This document shows, piece after piece, positions 46,411 through 56,285 of a DNA stretch of 64,000 nt (within the stretch, counting starts at the first letter, position 1; each line of letters starts with the position of its first letter). Origin of the DNA: Filosporella fistucella (lineage: Eukaryota; Ascomycota; Leotiomycetes; Helotiales); assembly GCA_030077755.1 (NCBI GenBank), contig JAQJZZ010000008.1, forward strand, positions 620,001 through 684,000. Reading direction: 5' to 3'. Below the pieces are notes generated by a model that ran no database searches, had not been told where the DNA came from, and saw only the letters and a list, made by a program, of their open reading frames with translations. The position numbers and the translations under genes were made by a program.

Positions 46411-48105
46411 TAGAGGCTGCGATGCATATAGACTATGTTTAGATTGTATATTTTGATGCTCGAGCGTGATTTTTCCAAGCTAGCTATACCCCTCTAATAA
46501 AAGAAGTTAACAGATCTATCGCATTTCATCTCGATTAATATATTATAATACTGTCGATCCCCAAGAATACCATGTCCAAATATTTCTACAAAGATGTACC
46601 CCAGCTTGAATATTTCCTGCCTTATTATGTTCCTTGTCTTCAATGTAAAAAATTGAATAAGCTAGGAAGGAAGGAGTGCGAATAATCCAGGGTATATAAG
46701 CCTCTCCTAACTACCTAGACGCCGTGATACTAAAGGAACATAAAGAATACATTGAGGTATCAGAGGTTCTAAGAACCTGAAGGGAGGTCAAATAAGGATA
46801 GTGATTAGTGGAAAGTCGAAAGAAACATTGGCAAGAAGGATGCTAGAGTACTAAGAATTTAGGCAGACTACTACGATGTTTTGGTTAGAGATTAGTTAAG
46901 AAAATCTTAGTATTAGGAAAGAATGCTGATAGTAGAAAGGGATTGACGGTAGTTGAACTTGACAACAACTAAAGCGACGACAATCGCAGTTAATTACGTT
47001 AAGATTATCGTCGACAGTTATACCCTCTGCATGACCCGTGGCAAAACCCAACCACCCTCCAATTTTCTACCTTCCAGGTTCCAACCTCCTACAAGAAAGT
47101 CAACCCTACTTAAAGCTCTACTCTAACTGTCACAACACAACATCTTCCCTATCTTCGTAGAAACATAAAGATGCCATCCTAATGCTTGAGAACCTTGTAC
47201 CTTCGGGTTTGCTATAAGGATTCTTTCAAGTGTTGCACTGGTAAGGTATTTATATTCTTCCACCTCCCTATTCCCTTACCTCAAATTTGGAAGGGAGTAT
47301 CGCAAAGAGCTCAGAAGACACGTAAGTCATCTATTAAATATAAGTCACAATCCTATACCAGTCTACATTCGAAGTAAGAAATTTGAGAGGTTATACTGCC
47401 CCTTTCCTTATCTCAAACCACCTTTAGAGTATACCATATATATAAGCTATAATCTCTAAAAATTTAGGCGGCAGATTTTACAAAAGAACGAATTCATAGA
47501 GCTCAGAGATGAGGTACGAGTCAGAGCGACGGATGCAGATCTGCTTGTCTATAAAACTCTAGGGCTTCGGACCTATGGTTAAGGACAAGAACAAGAATTG
47601 AGAAGACGCTATTCTGGGGCTAGTTGTAATCACTCTAGCCTAATTCCCGTCTTGCTTTAATTAAGGTTGAGAGTGTTGATGGTGGAGAGTGTTGGTGGTG
47701 GAGAGTGTTGACGATAGTTAATAGAATTGACGACGGATATTGACGACAGCCAGAAGCGTATAGCAGCAGAAACTAAACGCTTTCTACCCAACAAACAAAG
47801 CCAAATTGAATCTAGTTAGCTACTTGCTACTCCCAACTTGACACCGAGTCTGAATGGCTTCCTAGTAGCAATCCAATATAGCTGAAGCTTAAGCTAAGAG
47901 TTCTTTTGTAGAATAGGGCAGATCTCTTCTTCGTTTGGTTTGTGGAAGACTCGTTATTGTTCCTGTATTTATACCTCAAGCTCACTCTACCCAGGAAGAC
48001 TACTGTCAGAATGAGTTCGGAGTATTTGCAAGGAGGGTATCAATCAATTCAATCTACTTCAACCCCGAAATCAATGGGTATCTATTCACCTCTCCTATCT
48101 AAAAC
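46411..48105. repeat. Gene-free stretch with transposon-like debris and 16-bp tandem repeat
   Basis: No intact gene is seen. The region is AT-rich and full of stops. At 47669-47717 a 16-bp unit GAGAGTGTTGRTGGTG occurs twice and is followed by GAGAGTGTTGACGATAG. A very similar GAGAGTGTTGACGGTAG lies near 52989, in another repeat-rich spacer. ATTGGCAAGAAGGA occurs at 46827, related to the inverted-repeat arms at 53245-53313. I read this as remnants of a repeat family present in both spacers. Confidence 0.5.
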
Positions 48106-49407
48106 TCACATCTCCCTCTCACCCTCAACTTTAGCCCTCTTCTCAGTCTTCTTCTTCATCTCCTCCACACCTCTCTTCTTCTGCCTCACCGCCCCAATCT
48201 CCCCAGCTCTCTTCCAATTCCCTTCCACCCACCTCCTCACTCCCTCCACATCCCAAAATCCCTCTCTATTCCTCTCCACCATCTCCAATTTCTCATCTTC
48301 CCATCCCTCAACCTCACCTTCCATCACAACTCTCTTCAACTCTTTTATAGCAGCTGTTCGATTTAGCTTACCTTCTGGCACAGTTTCCTTAATTAATCTC
48401 CAGATCTGCTCCCCGTGTTTAAGTTTAAACCATGCTGTCTTGCGAGTCTCAAATTCCTCGCTGACGGAGAACTTCTCACATGCTTCGAGGGTGATTTGTT
48501 CTCTTGTCACTCGTTCAGTAGGGAATCGACATTCTTCCCTGCATTTGGGGATGAATTCGTCAATCCAGCGACGGAATAAGGCTCGTTGTGCCATTCGCTT
48601 TCGATCGTTATGTTTGAGTTTCTTCTTCCCTTCCGCGCCACCAATTTGGCCTTCTACGCTTGGTACAGCAGTTCCGATATCTTGTTCGGAAGAGCCTTCT
48701 CGTTCGCCTTCCCCGTCGGCTTTGGGTTCGACCCAGAAGAAGCGACAGCTAGCTGCGTATTCCATTAATTCGTCCTCGCTATCGAATTCGTTCCACCATT
48801 TATCTTCGTCCAGCCCAAGGAAAGAGAGGACTTCTACAGGTAATCGTGAGAGGAAAACCATGCTTTTTTTCTTGTCGTGTAGTTCGATTTCAGGAATACG
48901 CAGGAAGAGACCCAGATTATTGACTGTGAGACCGTATCGTCTGATAGTAGAGCCGAGGATATTCCAGAGATCTGAATGGGCGTGTTGAAAGAGCATCCAT
49001 TTGTAATTTTCGTAATCGTTGAAGACATGGATGTCTAGCTGAATATATCTCTCTTCTTTCTCTTGCTCAGTCTCGTTCTCATCAGCTGGCCAAGGAATCG
49101 CAAAATTTGATGCAGTGTCTTTTTCTCCAACAATCCATGCCTTTGCACCTAGAGTTTTGCCCAGCTTCTCAGCTACTTCTTTGTTTGATGACTTAGCGGG
49201 ATCGTATTCCGGGTCGAGTGGCAAGGTACACAGAATATCGATGTCGCCGTGACTTTGCTTCTGGGGTGCATCAATTGGGCTGTCCACATGGGCGTAGTGC
49301 CCACGGAGCAGAGACAATATATCTGTGAGAACCTTATGATAGATTTCTGGTAGCATTCGAGGGGTAGGAAGAGGGGGGGAGTGCTTTTGGAATGCGTTTC
49401 CGCCCAT
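48106..49407 (-). CDS. Putative nucleotidyltransferase-fold protein, uncharacterised fungal family
   Basis: A single-exon frame of 433 residues. I chose the ATG at 49407 (MGGNAFQKHSPPLPTPRM) because the sequence before it reads as leader. The region HGDIDIL (Asp55 and Asp57) has the DxD arrangement of nucleotidyltransferase metal ligands, followed by a plausible third acidic strand QLDIHVF. Further on, NILGSTIRRYGLTVNNLGLF and KSMVFLSRLPVEVLSFLGLD look structured. The second half is highly charged, with a Lys/Arg-rich C-terminus (KKRGVEEMKKKTEKRAKVEG) that may bind nucleic acid or enter the nucleus. I infer a nucleotidyltransferase-like fold; activity and substrate are unknown. The plus-strand frame lying opposite is a shadow. 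Confidence 0.82.
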   Translation of the reverse strand: MGGNAFQKHSPPLPTPRMLPEIYHKVLTDILSLLRGHYAHVDSPIDAPQKQSHGDIDILCTLPLDPEYDPAKSSNKEVAEKLGKTLGAKAWIVGEKDTASNFAIPWPADENETEQEKEERYIQLDIHVFNDYENYKWMLFQHAHSDLWNILGSTIRRYGLTVNNLGLFLRIPEIELHDKKKSMVFLSRLPVEVLSFLGLDEDKWWNEFDSEDELMEYAASCRFFWVEPKADGEGEREGSSEQDIGTAVPSVEGQIGGAEGKKKLKHNDRKRMAQRALFRRWIDEFIPKCREECRFPTERVTREQITLEACEKFSVSEEFETRKTAWFKLKHGEQIWRLIKETVPEGKLNRTAAIKELKRVVMEGEVEGWEDEKLEMVERNREGFWDVEGVRRWVEGNWKRAGEIGAVRQKKRGVEEMKKKTEKRAKVEGEREM

Positions 49408-50399
49408 TTTGATAGCTGAAATGTGAATCAGTCGACGGAGAACAAGGGTCATAGAACGAGGTATCACGTCGTGATGCTGGACAGGTAAGGGACGCAAATG
49501 GCAGGACTGAATAGTTATAGAGTGAAGGCTCCCGGTGTTTAGACTCGGTCTGAGTCACGAGGATTGGGAGTGTTTGTGAGGCGTTGATGGGAAGAGGGCT
49601 GAGCGGAAACGCAGGAGAGTATATGGCATCGTGACAATTCAGTGCAGCAAAATATCATATAGGCGACGCAAGACGAATCACGATATAAGAAATCAACGGC
49701 AATCTTATTTATTCACCCGGAATCGAGTAGAATATAAATTTATGATTTATTTTTTTACATCTCCCGCTTGGGTCATCATAATCTTTCTTTGATGTTTATT
49801 TCATTATTCATTCTGTCGCAGTGGCAACAAGGAGCTTTGACACCTCGCTCAACGTCATCTCAGCCCTATATCCACTCTGCAGGCACTCGGTCGCAAACTA
49901 TCTTCTGCTGCTGCAAACCCCCAACTACTCCAACTCCAACTACTATGCAACCAAGACCTTACGATCTACCTCTGCATACATCTGCACGCCTGCAGTAACG
50001 TCACAAAGATATTGCCACATTGCCTTTGATATCTTTGAATAACTTCATCGTCAATTCCTTAATAATCCTACATCTTTCTGCTCTTCACATGCGTATTCAC
50101 ACCAATCATTCCTTCCCAACCCCTCTTTTACTCACATTCCTCACTCTCCCAGTCTCTCTTGGCAAGACGCTTGTTGTGGCTTGACGGGCAGTGCAACCAT
50201 TCATCATCATATCAAACTACTACTGCTGTCCCCAGCCAGTCAGCACTGCCCCGCCAGATTGGTTGGTTCATTGGGCTGCAAAGGTGACCTTTGCCTCACG
50301 TACGATTGACATAAAGTCTTTCTTCTTGCTACCAACTCTTTGCTCTTCATTAATCTTCACTTTGCAGATTGGCAGATTCGCAGATTCTTCTTTGACAAA
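49408..50399. promoter_or_regulatory. Divergent promoter region of nucleotidyltransferase-like and annexin genes
   Basis: Both flanking genes start at its edges. No separate gene is supported. The right half is pyrimidine-rich on the plus strand, as is common just upstream of highly expressed fungal genes, and runs into the annexin start codon in the context ACAAAATGG. Confidence 0.4.
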
Positions 50400-51951
50400 A
50401 TGGCATACCAACAGCCTCCTTACAATCAATACGGGCAACCTCCTCAGGGTCGTAAGTATTGTCTTGCAATTAGGTGGCACGCGCTGACTGAATAGACTCC
50501 CCTCAACCGCCATACGGACAACAACAGTATGGTGCCCCTCCTCCACAACAATACGGAGCTCCCTCTCCTCAACCACCTTACGGTCAACCACCACCAGGAC
50601 AGTATGGTGCTCCTCCTCAACAGCCTCCATATGGACAGCAACCATATGGAGCCCCTCCACCACAACAGTACAATCAGCCACCTCCAGGTCAATACGGAGC
50701 GCCTCCCCCTCAGCAATATGGGCAACCACCTCAAGGACAATATGGCGCTCCTCCTCCACAACAGCAGTATGGTGCTCCTCCTCCAGGTCAATATGGCGCT
50801 CCTCCTCCAGGTCAATATGGTGCTCCTCCTCCACAGCAACAATATGGTGCCCCTCCACCACAGCAATATGGAGCTCCCCCTCCTCAGCAATACGGGCAGC
50901 CAGCATATGGAGCACCACAAGCATATTCACAACCAACACCTCCATCTCTAGGTTATGGCCCAATGCCAGCACCTATGGGATACAATCCCGACAACGATGC
51001 TGACGGGTTGCGTAAAGCGATGAAAGGATTCGGTACCGACGAGAAAATGCTCATCCGAATCCTTGCAGATAAAGATCCAGTTCAAGTCGATGCCATCCGA
51101 AATGCATACAATCGTCGCCACAAGAGACATTTGTTGGGAGATGTACAATCAGAGGTATCAGGGTGGTTTGAAGAGGGCTTATGCGCCATCATCCGCGGAC
51201 CATTGCAACAAGATGTTGTCCTTCTACGAGCTGCGACCGATGGACCAGGCACAAAAGAGAAGATCCTCAATGATATCTTGCTAGGAAGAAGTAATGCAGA
51301 TCTGCGCGCAATCAAAGATCTATACCAGAAGACATATCGCACACCTCTCGAAACGACTATCAAATCCGAGCTCAGCATGAAAACAGAAAGACATTTCTTG
51401 ATGGTTCTTGCTGCTAATAGGGCAGAGGAAAGTGCTCCTGTTGTACCACAACAAATTGATCAAGATGTTATGGAATTGTATAAAGCAACCGAGGGCAAGA
51501 TGGGCACAGATGAATTGCTAGTATGCAATATCTTGAGTCAAAGAAGTGATAAGCAGATCGCTGCTATTGCGCATACATACAAGCAGAAGTTTACCAGGGA
51601 TCTGGAGACAGTAATTAAAAAGGTATTTTCCCTCCCATCTCCATTATATACAATTCTAACACACACCAGGAATTCTCCGGACACATGGAAGACGCACTCC
51701 TCCATCAACTTCGCACTGGTACCGACAAAGCTATGCGCGATGCTCTCCTCCTCGAAGACGCGATGTCGGGTATGGGCACGAAAGACCAATTACTCACCAA
51801 CCGTGTCGTGCGCGTTCATTGGGACCGAAATCATATGCAGCAGGTTAAGGGAGCGTATCAACATAGGTTTCATAAGAGTGTTACGAGTAGGATTAAGGGT
51901 GAGACGAGTGGTGATTATGAGAGGTTGCTTTGTGCCTGTTTTGGGGAGTAG
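50400..51951 (+). CDS. Annexin with [11 protein letters not shown]-rich N-terminal tail
   Basis: Three exons, 50400-50451, 50496-51622 and 51670-51951, with 44- and 47-bp introns, give 486 residues in frame. Residues 1 to about 173 form a low-complexity tail of YGQPP and QYGAPPP units, like animal annexin A7/A11 and other fungal annexins. The four-repeat annexin core follows from about 180: repeat 1 with [17 protein letters not shown], a type II calcium site of GxGTD type; repeat 2 with [18 protein letters not shown]; repeat 3 with [18 protein letters not shown]; repeat 4 with [20 protein letters not shown]. The protein should bind acidic phospholipid membranes in response to calcium; proposed roles in fungi include membrane trafficking or repair. 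The tail is prone to phase separation in related proteins. Family assignment is firm, role inferred. Confidence 0.97.
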
Positions 51952-52238
51952 GTGGGAAAAGAGATGATGGGAATGAGTGCAAGGGAGGAAGGAATGGGAA
52001 TCAAGGGATGGAATTGAATGATGGGATTGGGCGGGTTTTTAATGTTTTATAGCTAGGTTTTAGTGTGGAATGAATCATACGTTAAATACCACTCTCTCAT
52101 CCTTTTGTTTCATCCCATATTATTTCATCTCACCTCTTTTCAACAATCGATAGAATAAAACATTGACAACTGTATAAATTGACGAAAACAGTTACTTCCT
52201 ATTCTCTTTCTATCTTTAATATCAAATTAACACTCATT

Positions 52239-52349
52239 TCAAAAGTGCCTGAAGCAGATGGCCGTCGCGAGTACATTCCTACCTGAAATATGAGCTCCAT
52301 TTTGACCACCATGAGTGCTTGAAGAGGAAGGTTTAATGGGACCGGACAT
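52239..52349 (-). CDS. Possible 36-aa small protein
   Basis: An ATG-started frame (MSGPIKPSSSSTHGGQNGAH) ends after 36 residues. A TATATAAA string lies about 70-80 bp upstream on the same strand. A GTAGGA donor-like string occurs inside, so a spliced form is possible, but no convincing second exon was found. The sequence is Ser/Gly-rich and not recognised. It could be a chance frame. Confidence 0.22.
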   Translation of the reverse strand: MSGPIKPSSSSTHGGQNGAHISGRNVLATAICFRHF

Positions 52350-52914
52350 CCTATCGGTCAAAAAGCAAAACTTCGGTATGTCTTTGATATTTCCCGGGTA
52401 GATCTATCAGGAAGGGGTTTATATACCGACAACAACCCACAGCCTCCGCTACCTCCCTCTCCCAGCCATTTTGTCCAGCCTATATCAACTTCTCTATTGA
52501 ATTCGAGAAAGAAGTTGAGAAGGAAGCTAAGAGCTTGATTGTGGTTAGTTGCTTTCGTATGTAGTTTTCTAAACTCCTGACTCTATCTGATTGATTCACA
52601 AATTCACAAATTCAAATGCAAAGAGTTATAGGAAAGAGAGAAGGAGAGGTGAAAGTGGGATGGGGGAGGGTAAGCCCGGAAGCATTAAGGTGGGTATATA
52701 AATAGGCTTTTCTTCATGGGGTAGAATCAATCACAAAGGCAATACAGCCTTCCAGCGGTACTTGGCTCGAGAGACGATGGTTAGGAGGGTTAGCTGGATT
52801 GGATGAAGGAGGGGTGTGGTTTAGGTGGTGCTTTGGCATGCACGTTGGATGAGATGCAATTTTGGTTGCAGTCTGGGTGGTGAAGAGATATGTGATAGTA
52901 GCAGGAAAATAGGA

Positions 52915-53090
52915 ATTTGACGCCTGGAGAATATGACGGCTGGAGGAATTGATGGTCGAAGAAGTTGACGACAGAAAAGTTGGCGATAGAGAGTGTTGAC
53001 GGTAGGAAGTATTAACGGGGGGAGATATTGACGGCAGGATGAGTCAATAGCACAGTAGCAGACGATCATAACAGATCTTGACGGCAGTCC
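52915..53090. repeat. Degenerate minisatellite with TTGACGRYAG core
   Basis: At least six spaced copies of a TTGACGG/TTGACGAC/TTGGCGATAG-like core occur at intervals of about 17-25 bp, including GAGAGTGTTGACGGTAG near 52989, AGTATTAACGGGGG and AGATATTGACGGCAGG. The same core recurs at 47669-47755 in another spacer. No coding role is evident. Confidence 0.55.
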
Positions 53091-53244
53091 CTAGGGCATC
53101 TATACCGAATCCTTCCACGTAATTTTCTTAGATTAGGTAGACATTAATAATGTCTTGCTAAACGCAACTTGTTACCTGTTTAGTCCATAGTAAGTGTTCT
53201 TTTACTTCTACCCACAATACATAGGTAGAATTGTGATTGTGATT

Positions 53245-53313
53245 ATTGGCAAGAGGAAGTTTAGGAAAGGTAATGGGTTTATATACTTCAAGTAAGCTTG
53301 TCTTCTTGCCAAT
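53245..53313. repeat. Short inverted repeat (hairpin), 10-bp perfect arms
   Basis: ATTGGCAAGA at 53245-53254 pairs with TCTTGCCAAT at 53304-53313 across a 49-bp loop. The same string occurs at 46827 (forward) and 18991 (reverse), so it may derive from a dispersed short element. The arms are short, so this could be chance. Confidence 0.35.
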
Positions 53314-53524
53314 TTTAGGTTCCTTCCCTTCTTCAAAGCCAAAGTTGAAGTGAAGAAGTGAAGTATAGATTATAGAGAATTTAGGTAATTGGAAAGATGA
53401 ATTATTCTTCTAAATATATTCGACTTTATCAGGACGAACCCTCGATCAGCGCTGCCCTCGATATTCAACAATCTTTTCCTTCTTTTAATTCGTTTCTCAA
53501 ATACTTTCAACAAATATATAAATC

Positions 53525-54310
53525 CTAGACGCCTCCCTTATTCTTAATCTCTCTACCTCCCCTTCCTGCCACCTTCTTCACCGGCTCCGAGCCAATATCA
53601 GAGCTGGTGCCGGACTTACGGCGGACGAACAGCCGCATTCCCCGAGACGCCTTTCGTTTGTAAATTCTAGAGTCGGCTGTGTGTGAATGGGTAGATTCGG
53701 AGGTAAATTCGGGGCCGAGCGGAGGTATTTATTCTTGCAGAGTATTGTTGTTATCAGGATAGGAAGGAAGGAGGATGTAGCAGAGGAATTGAGTAGGGGC
53801 TAAATTTCGAGTTTGGACTCCTCTTCTGACTCCTCCTCGTCTCCATTACAAGATATGTCATAATTTCCAAATTCCTCCTCTACATTTTCCCTGGAGGGTC
53901 GGCCTCCTTGTTTCTTTGCAAGTGCAGGCTGGTCCTCCGGCTCGTCTACCGCAGCGCGCTGGGTTGCTCGAGTTTCTCTTGAAATGTTTTTCAGACGCGA
54001 TTTAGATGCTGTCTAGCTGCGGTATTAGATTGAAGGTACCCCGCAAGGGAGGGCTGATCTATCGGGTTGCCAATGTCTCTGAATAATCCAATGAAATCAT
54101 CTTCTTTGGGACGAGAATGGCTTGCAAACGCTTGACGATGCGTTTGTAGACTGCTGTCGCTGATGGCTTCGTCATTTGGCCACAGAGCGGGAAATAGAAG
54201 AGAGTTCGTAACGTGAGGTGATTCTGGGAAGGTATTTTGGGAGAATGGTAATCCGATAGAGGAGGGATGGGCATACTGAAAAGGGGGTCCATACAAAGGT
54301 TGTGAAACGG
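53525..54310 (-). pseudogene. Remnant of an acidic/basic, probably nuclear protein gene
   Basis: Three coding-like stretches follow on the minus strand but in different frames. About 54310-53991 reads PVSQPLYGPPFQYAHPSSIG through EDDFIGLFRDIGNPIDQPSL to a stop at 53991. From about 53993 a second frame reads NISRETRATQRAAVDEPEDQ, KKQGGRPSRENVEEEFGNYD and an acidic end ESEEESKLEI, stop at 53800. About 53727-53525 reads SRIYKRKASRGMRLFVRRKS and ends at a stop. No ATG starts the first stretch, and no intron of normal length joins the first two. I infer a decayed gene for a charged nuclear-type protein. The family is not recognised. Confidence 0.4.
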
Positions 54311-54482
54311 GGAAAGGTGGGCTTTAGCAAGTATTATCGTAGATATGGAGAAGATTGTTGCCTATCATTAAGGCGGGCTAAAAACAACTAATCAGCTTGA
54401 TTGAAACCATAAAAACGTTTTCTTGTTGACTTGGGGTACAATTTAAGCTGCAAGAAGGTGAAGTTGACAGTAAATCTAATCA

Positions 54483-55783
54483 CTAAGTATTGCAAATCCC
54501 CACCCCAGCAACAACACACATCCCCCAATCCCACCTCGTCGCAGCGGTCAAATCATCAATATTCAGCATCCCTACACCTATTTCCATAAGCTGTTCCCAG
54601 ACTCTGTTTCTCCATCCTACAGGCCAAGAAGGTGTATCCCAGTATCTACTCACTAAGCCCATCTCTTCTGCTTTCCCAACTTGTTCCTTTATCTTTTTCT
54701 TCTGACTTTCGCTAAACGTTCCAAATATCGGAGTTCCAATGGTAGAAAGATGGGAACTGGCGTAGTAGGTGTTATTGATGTTGTAAGGGGATGGTGTGGA
54801 TGAGAGAGAGGAGAGAGGTGCGTCGAAGAATATGTTCCTGTAGCTTGTGTTGGTTGTGATGGAGCTGAATGGTAATGAGCCAGAGGCTACGATAGTAAGT
54901 TGGCGGGTAACGACTCCAGATGTGGGTTTCCAGTATGTGAGATAATCTTTCTTTTGAAAGGGAGAGAGTTGAGAGAGAACAGTTTCAAAGGTAGCGGCGT
55001 CAGAGGTTTTGAAATCGAGAAGGAGGATGAATGGTGTGAGTGGATAAGAAGAGAATATGCCTGATGATGTCGTGCTGTCAACTTGGTTTTCATTCTGGTG
55101 ATCCAAAATATCCATCAAAGGATTCAAATACAAGCTCTTCAGCGTCCTCGCCTCCCTCAAAGCACCGTTCTTATGTCCAACCAACAACTCCATCCCCCCA
55201 CTCCCATTCTTTCCCCAAATATCTGCTTCTGTACTCACACATCCTGCGACTATGCCTTCATATAATGGAACGTGGTGCCAGTAATCATTATGAGAGTGGC
55301 ATTGTATTGGTTTTATTCCCTCTGTGAGACCTTCAAACCAGGTTGGAGAAGCAGGATGGGTGAGGTTTGGTGGTGTGTATGTGTTGAGGAGAGTGCGGAT
55401 TGTACTGTTAGGGATTGGGAGACGGAGACGGTTGACTACTGTGAGGACGAGAGAAAGCCATATTCTGTATTTTATATCAGTGTTAGCTGAGTTGAAACAG
55501 TCGGGAGAAGTGGAAGATAGGCGGAGAAGAGAACATGCATTACTGCTATTGAAGTTATAGATAGAAGTATCCATGTGGAAAAAAAAGTCTTTCTGATAAG
55601 CTTCCTCCGTTTCTGTATGTTTGAAGTTGAAGTTGATAACTGCAAAACATGTCTGAGATCCCAAAGGCGGTGCAAAAGTCCTTTGGCAGAAGGAGAGAGG
55701 TTGTAAGAAGGAGGGGAAGTAGTAGGGAGTAGTGTGTGGTCTGAGCATAAACTTGAAGGAGAAGAAGTACGAGAAGGAGACAT
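54483..55783 (-). CDS. AIM6-like PLC-type phosphodiesterase with a frame break after its anchor
   Basis: From about 55490 to 54483 one frame encodes the catalytic part: GIKPIQCHSHNDYWHHVPLY with the catalytic-type His and Asn, AGCVSTEADIW with acidic metal ligands, ELLVGHKNGAL, PFILLLDFKT and a C-terminal DDLTAATRWDWG. This matches the AIM6 (altered inheritance of mitochondria 6) family of PLC-like phosphodiesterases; the substrate is unknown. The expected N-terminus lies in a different frame, from the ATG at 55783: a Ser-rich tail, then RRKLIRK and a membrane anchor (TWILLSITSIAVMHVLFSAY) ending at a stop near 55475. No canonical intron joins the two frames in phase, except one that would delete about 60 residues. 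The catalytic frame itself is open back to an ATG at 55874, but that upstream part reads poorly as protein. Confidence 0.78.
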
Positions 55784-55931
55784 TATGAAATATGTATGGA
55801 CTCAGAAAAGAACTTCTAGAAGCTTGAAGAGGGGAGGCGGGGAGTTCATTTCTCAAATTCACATGGACAGACATATATTTGCTAGAAAAGCTGAACTTCT
55901 GCTATGATCAGTTCGCATAGCACGAACTTAG

Positions 55932-56285
55932 TCACAACTGGCACTTGACTAGCTTTGCATTATCATTAACTGTAATCAGTGAGTGCAACTCTACTGTCAC
56001 AAAATATTCCTCGTTTAGATGACCTTCGAGAATCCTTTTCATGGTGGCTGATAGCTTACGAATTGCATCAGAGGCACAGTACCAGACCGATTTCGCGAAG
56101 TTTGAGCCATTTCTGATTGCAAGTAAAGATCTGTAACATACTGGAGCCATAATAGCCAATAGGTGCTCAAAATTCAGAAAGTTTGCACATACCGGGATGC
56201 CGAAAGCGGTAAAATCCGTGATGAAAAGACCGAAAGCCGATTGGAGACTTTGTGGGAAAAGTCCGAGAGTGTAGTTTGATGTCAT
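55932..56285 (-). CDS. Hypothetical 117-aa protein, weakly supported
   Basis: An ATG-started frame (MTSNYTLGLFPQSLQSAFGL) of 117 residues. The second half (SDAIRKLSATMKRILEGHLN, EEYFVTVELHSLI) reads like a helical protein. A TATATATATTTATATA string lies immediately upstream. A near-perfect GTATGT donor and an ACAG acceptor 62 bp apart lie within the frame; splicing them would shift the frame and end the protein early. No family is recognised; it may be a gene fragment. Confidence 0.3.
   Translation of the reverse strand: MTSNYTLGLFPQSLQSAFGLFITDFTAFGIPVCANFLNFEHLLAIMAPVCYRSLLAIRNGSNFAKSVWYCASDAIRKLSATMKRILEGHLNEEYFVTVELHSLITVNDNAKLVKCQL

Larger units (their letters stand above)
51952..53524. 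other. Intergenic spacer with repeat debris
   Basis: Apart from one possible small frame at 52239-52349 and the two repeats listed separately, nothing is supported. A short plus-strand reading near 52470-52545 (PFCPAYINFSIEFEKEVEKE) looks protein-like but has no start, no splice partner and no known match I can name. Confidence 0.4.

Noticed and set aside
47942..48988. Plus-strand 348-codon frame opposite the nucleotidyltransferase-like gene
   Set aside because: Antisense shadow, Ser/Leu-rich, while the minus frame has DxD and structured segments.
50268..50972. Minus-strand 234-codon frame over the annexin tail
   Set aside because: Repetitive antisense shadow of the YGQPP-encoding array.
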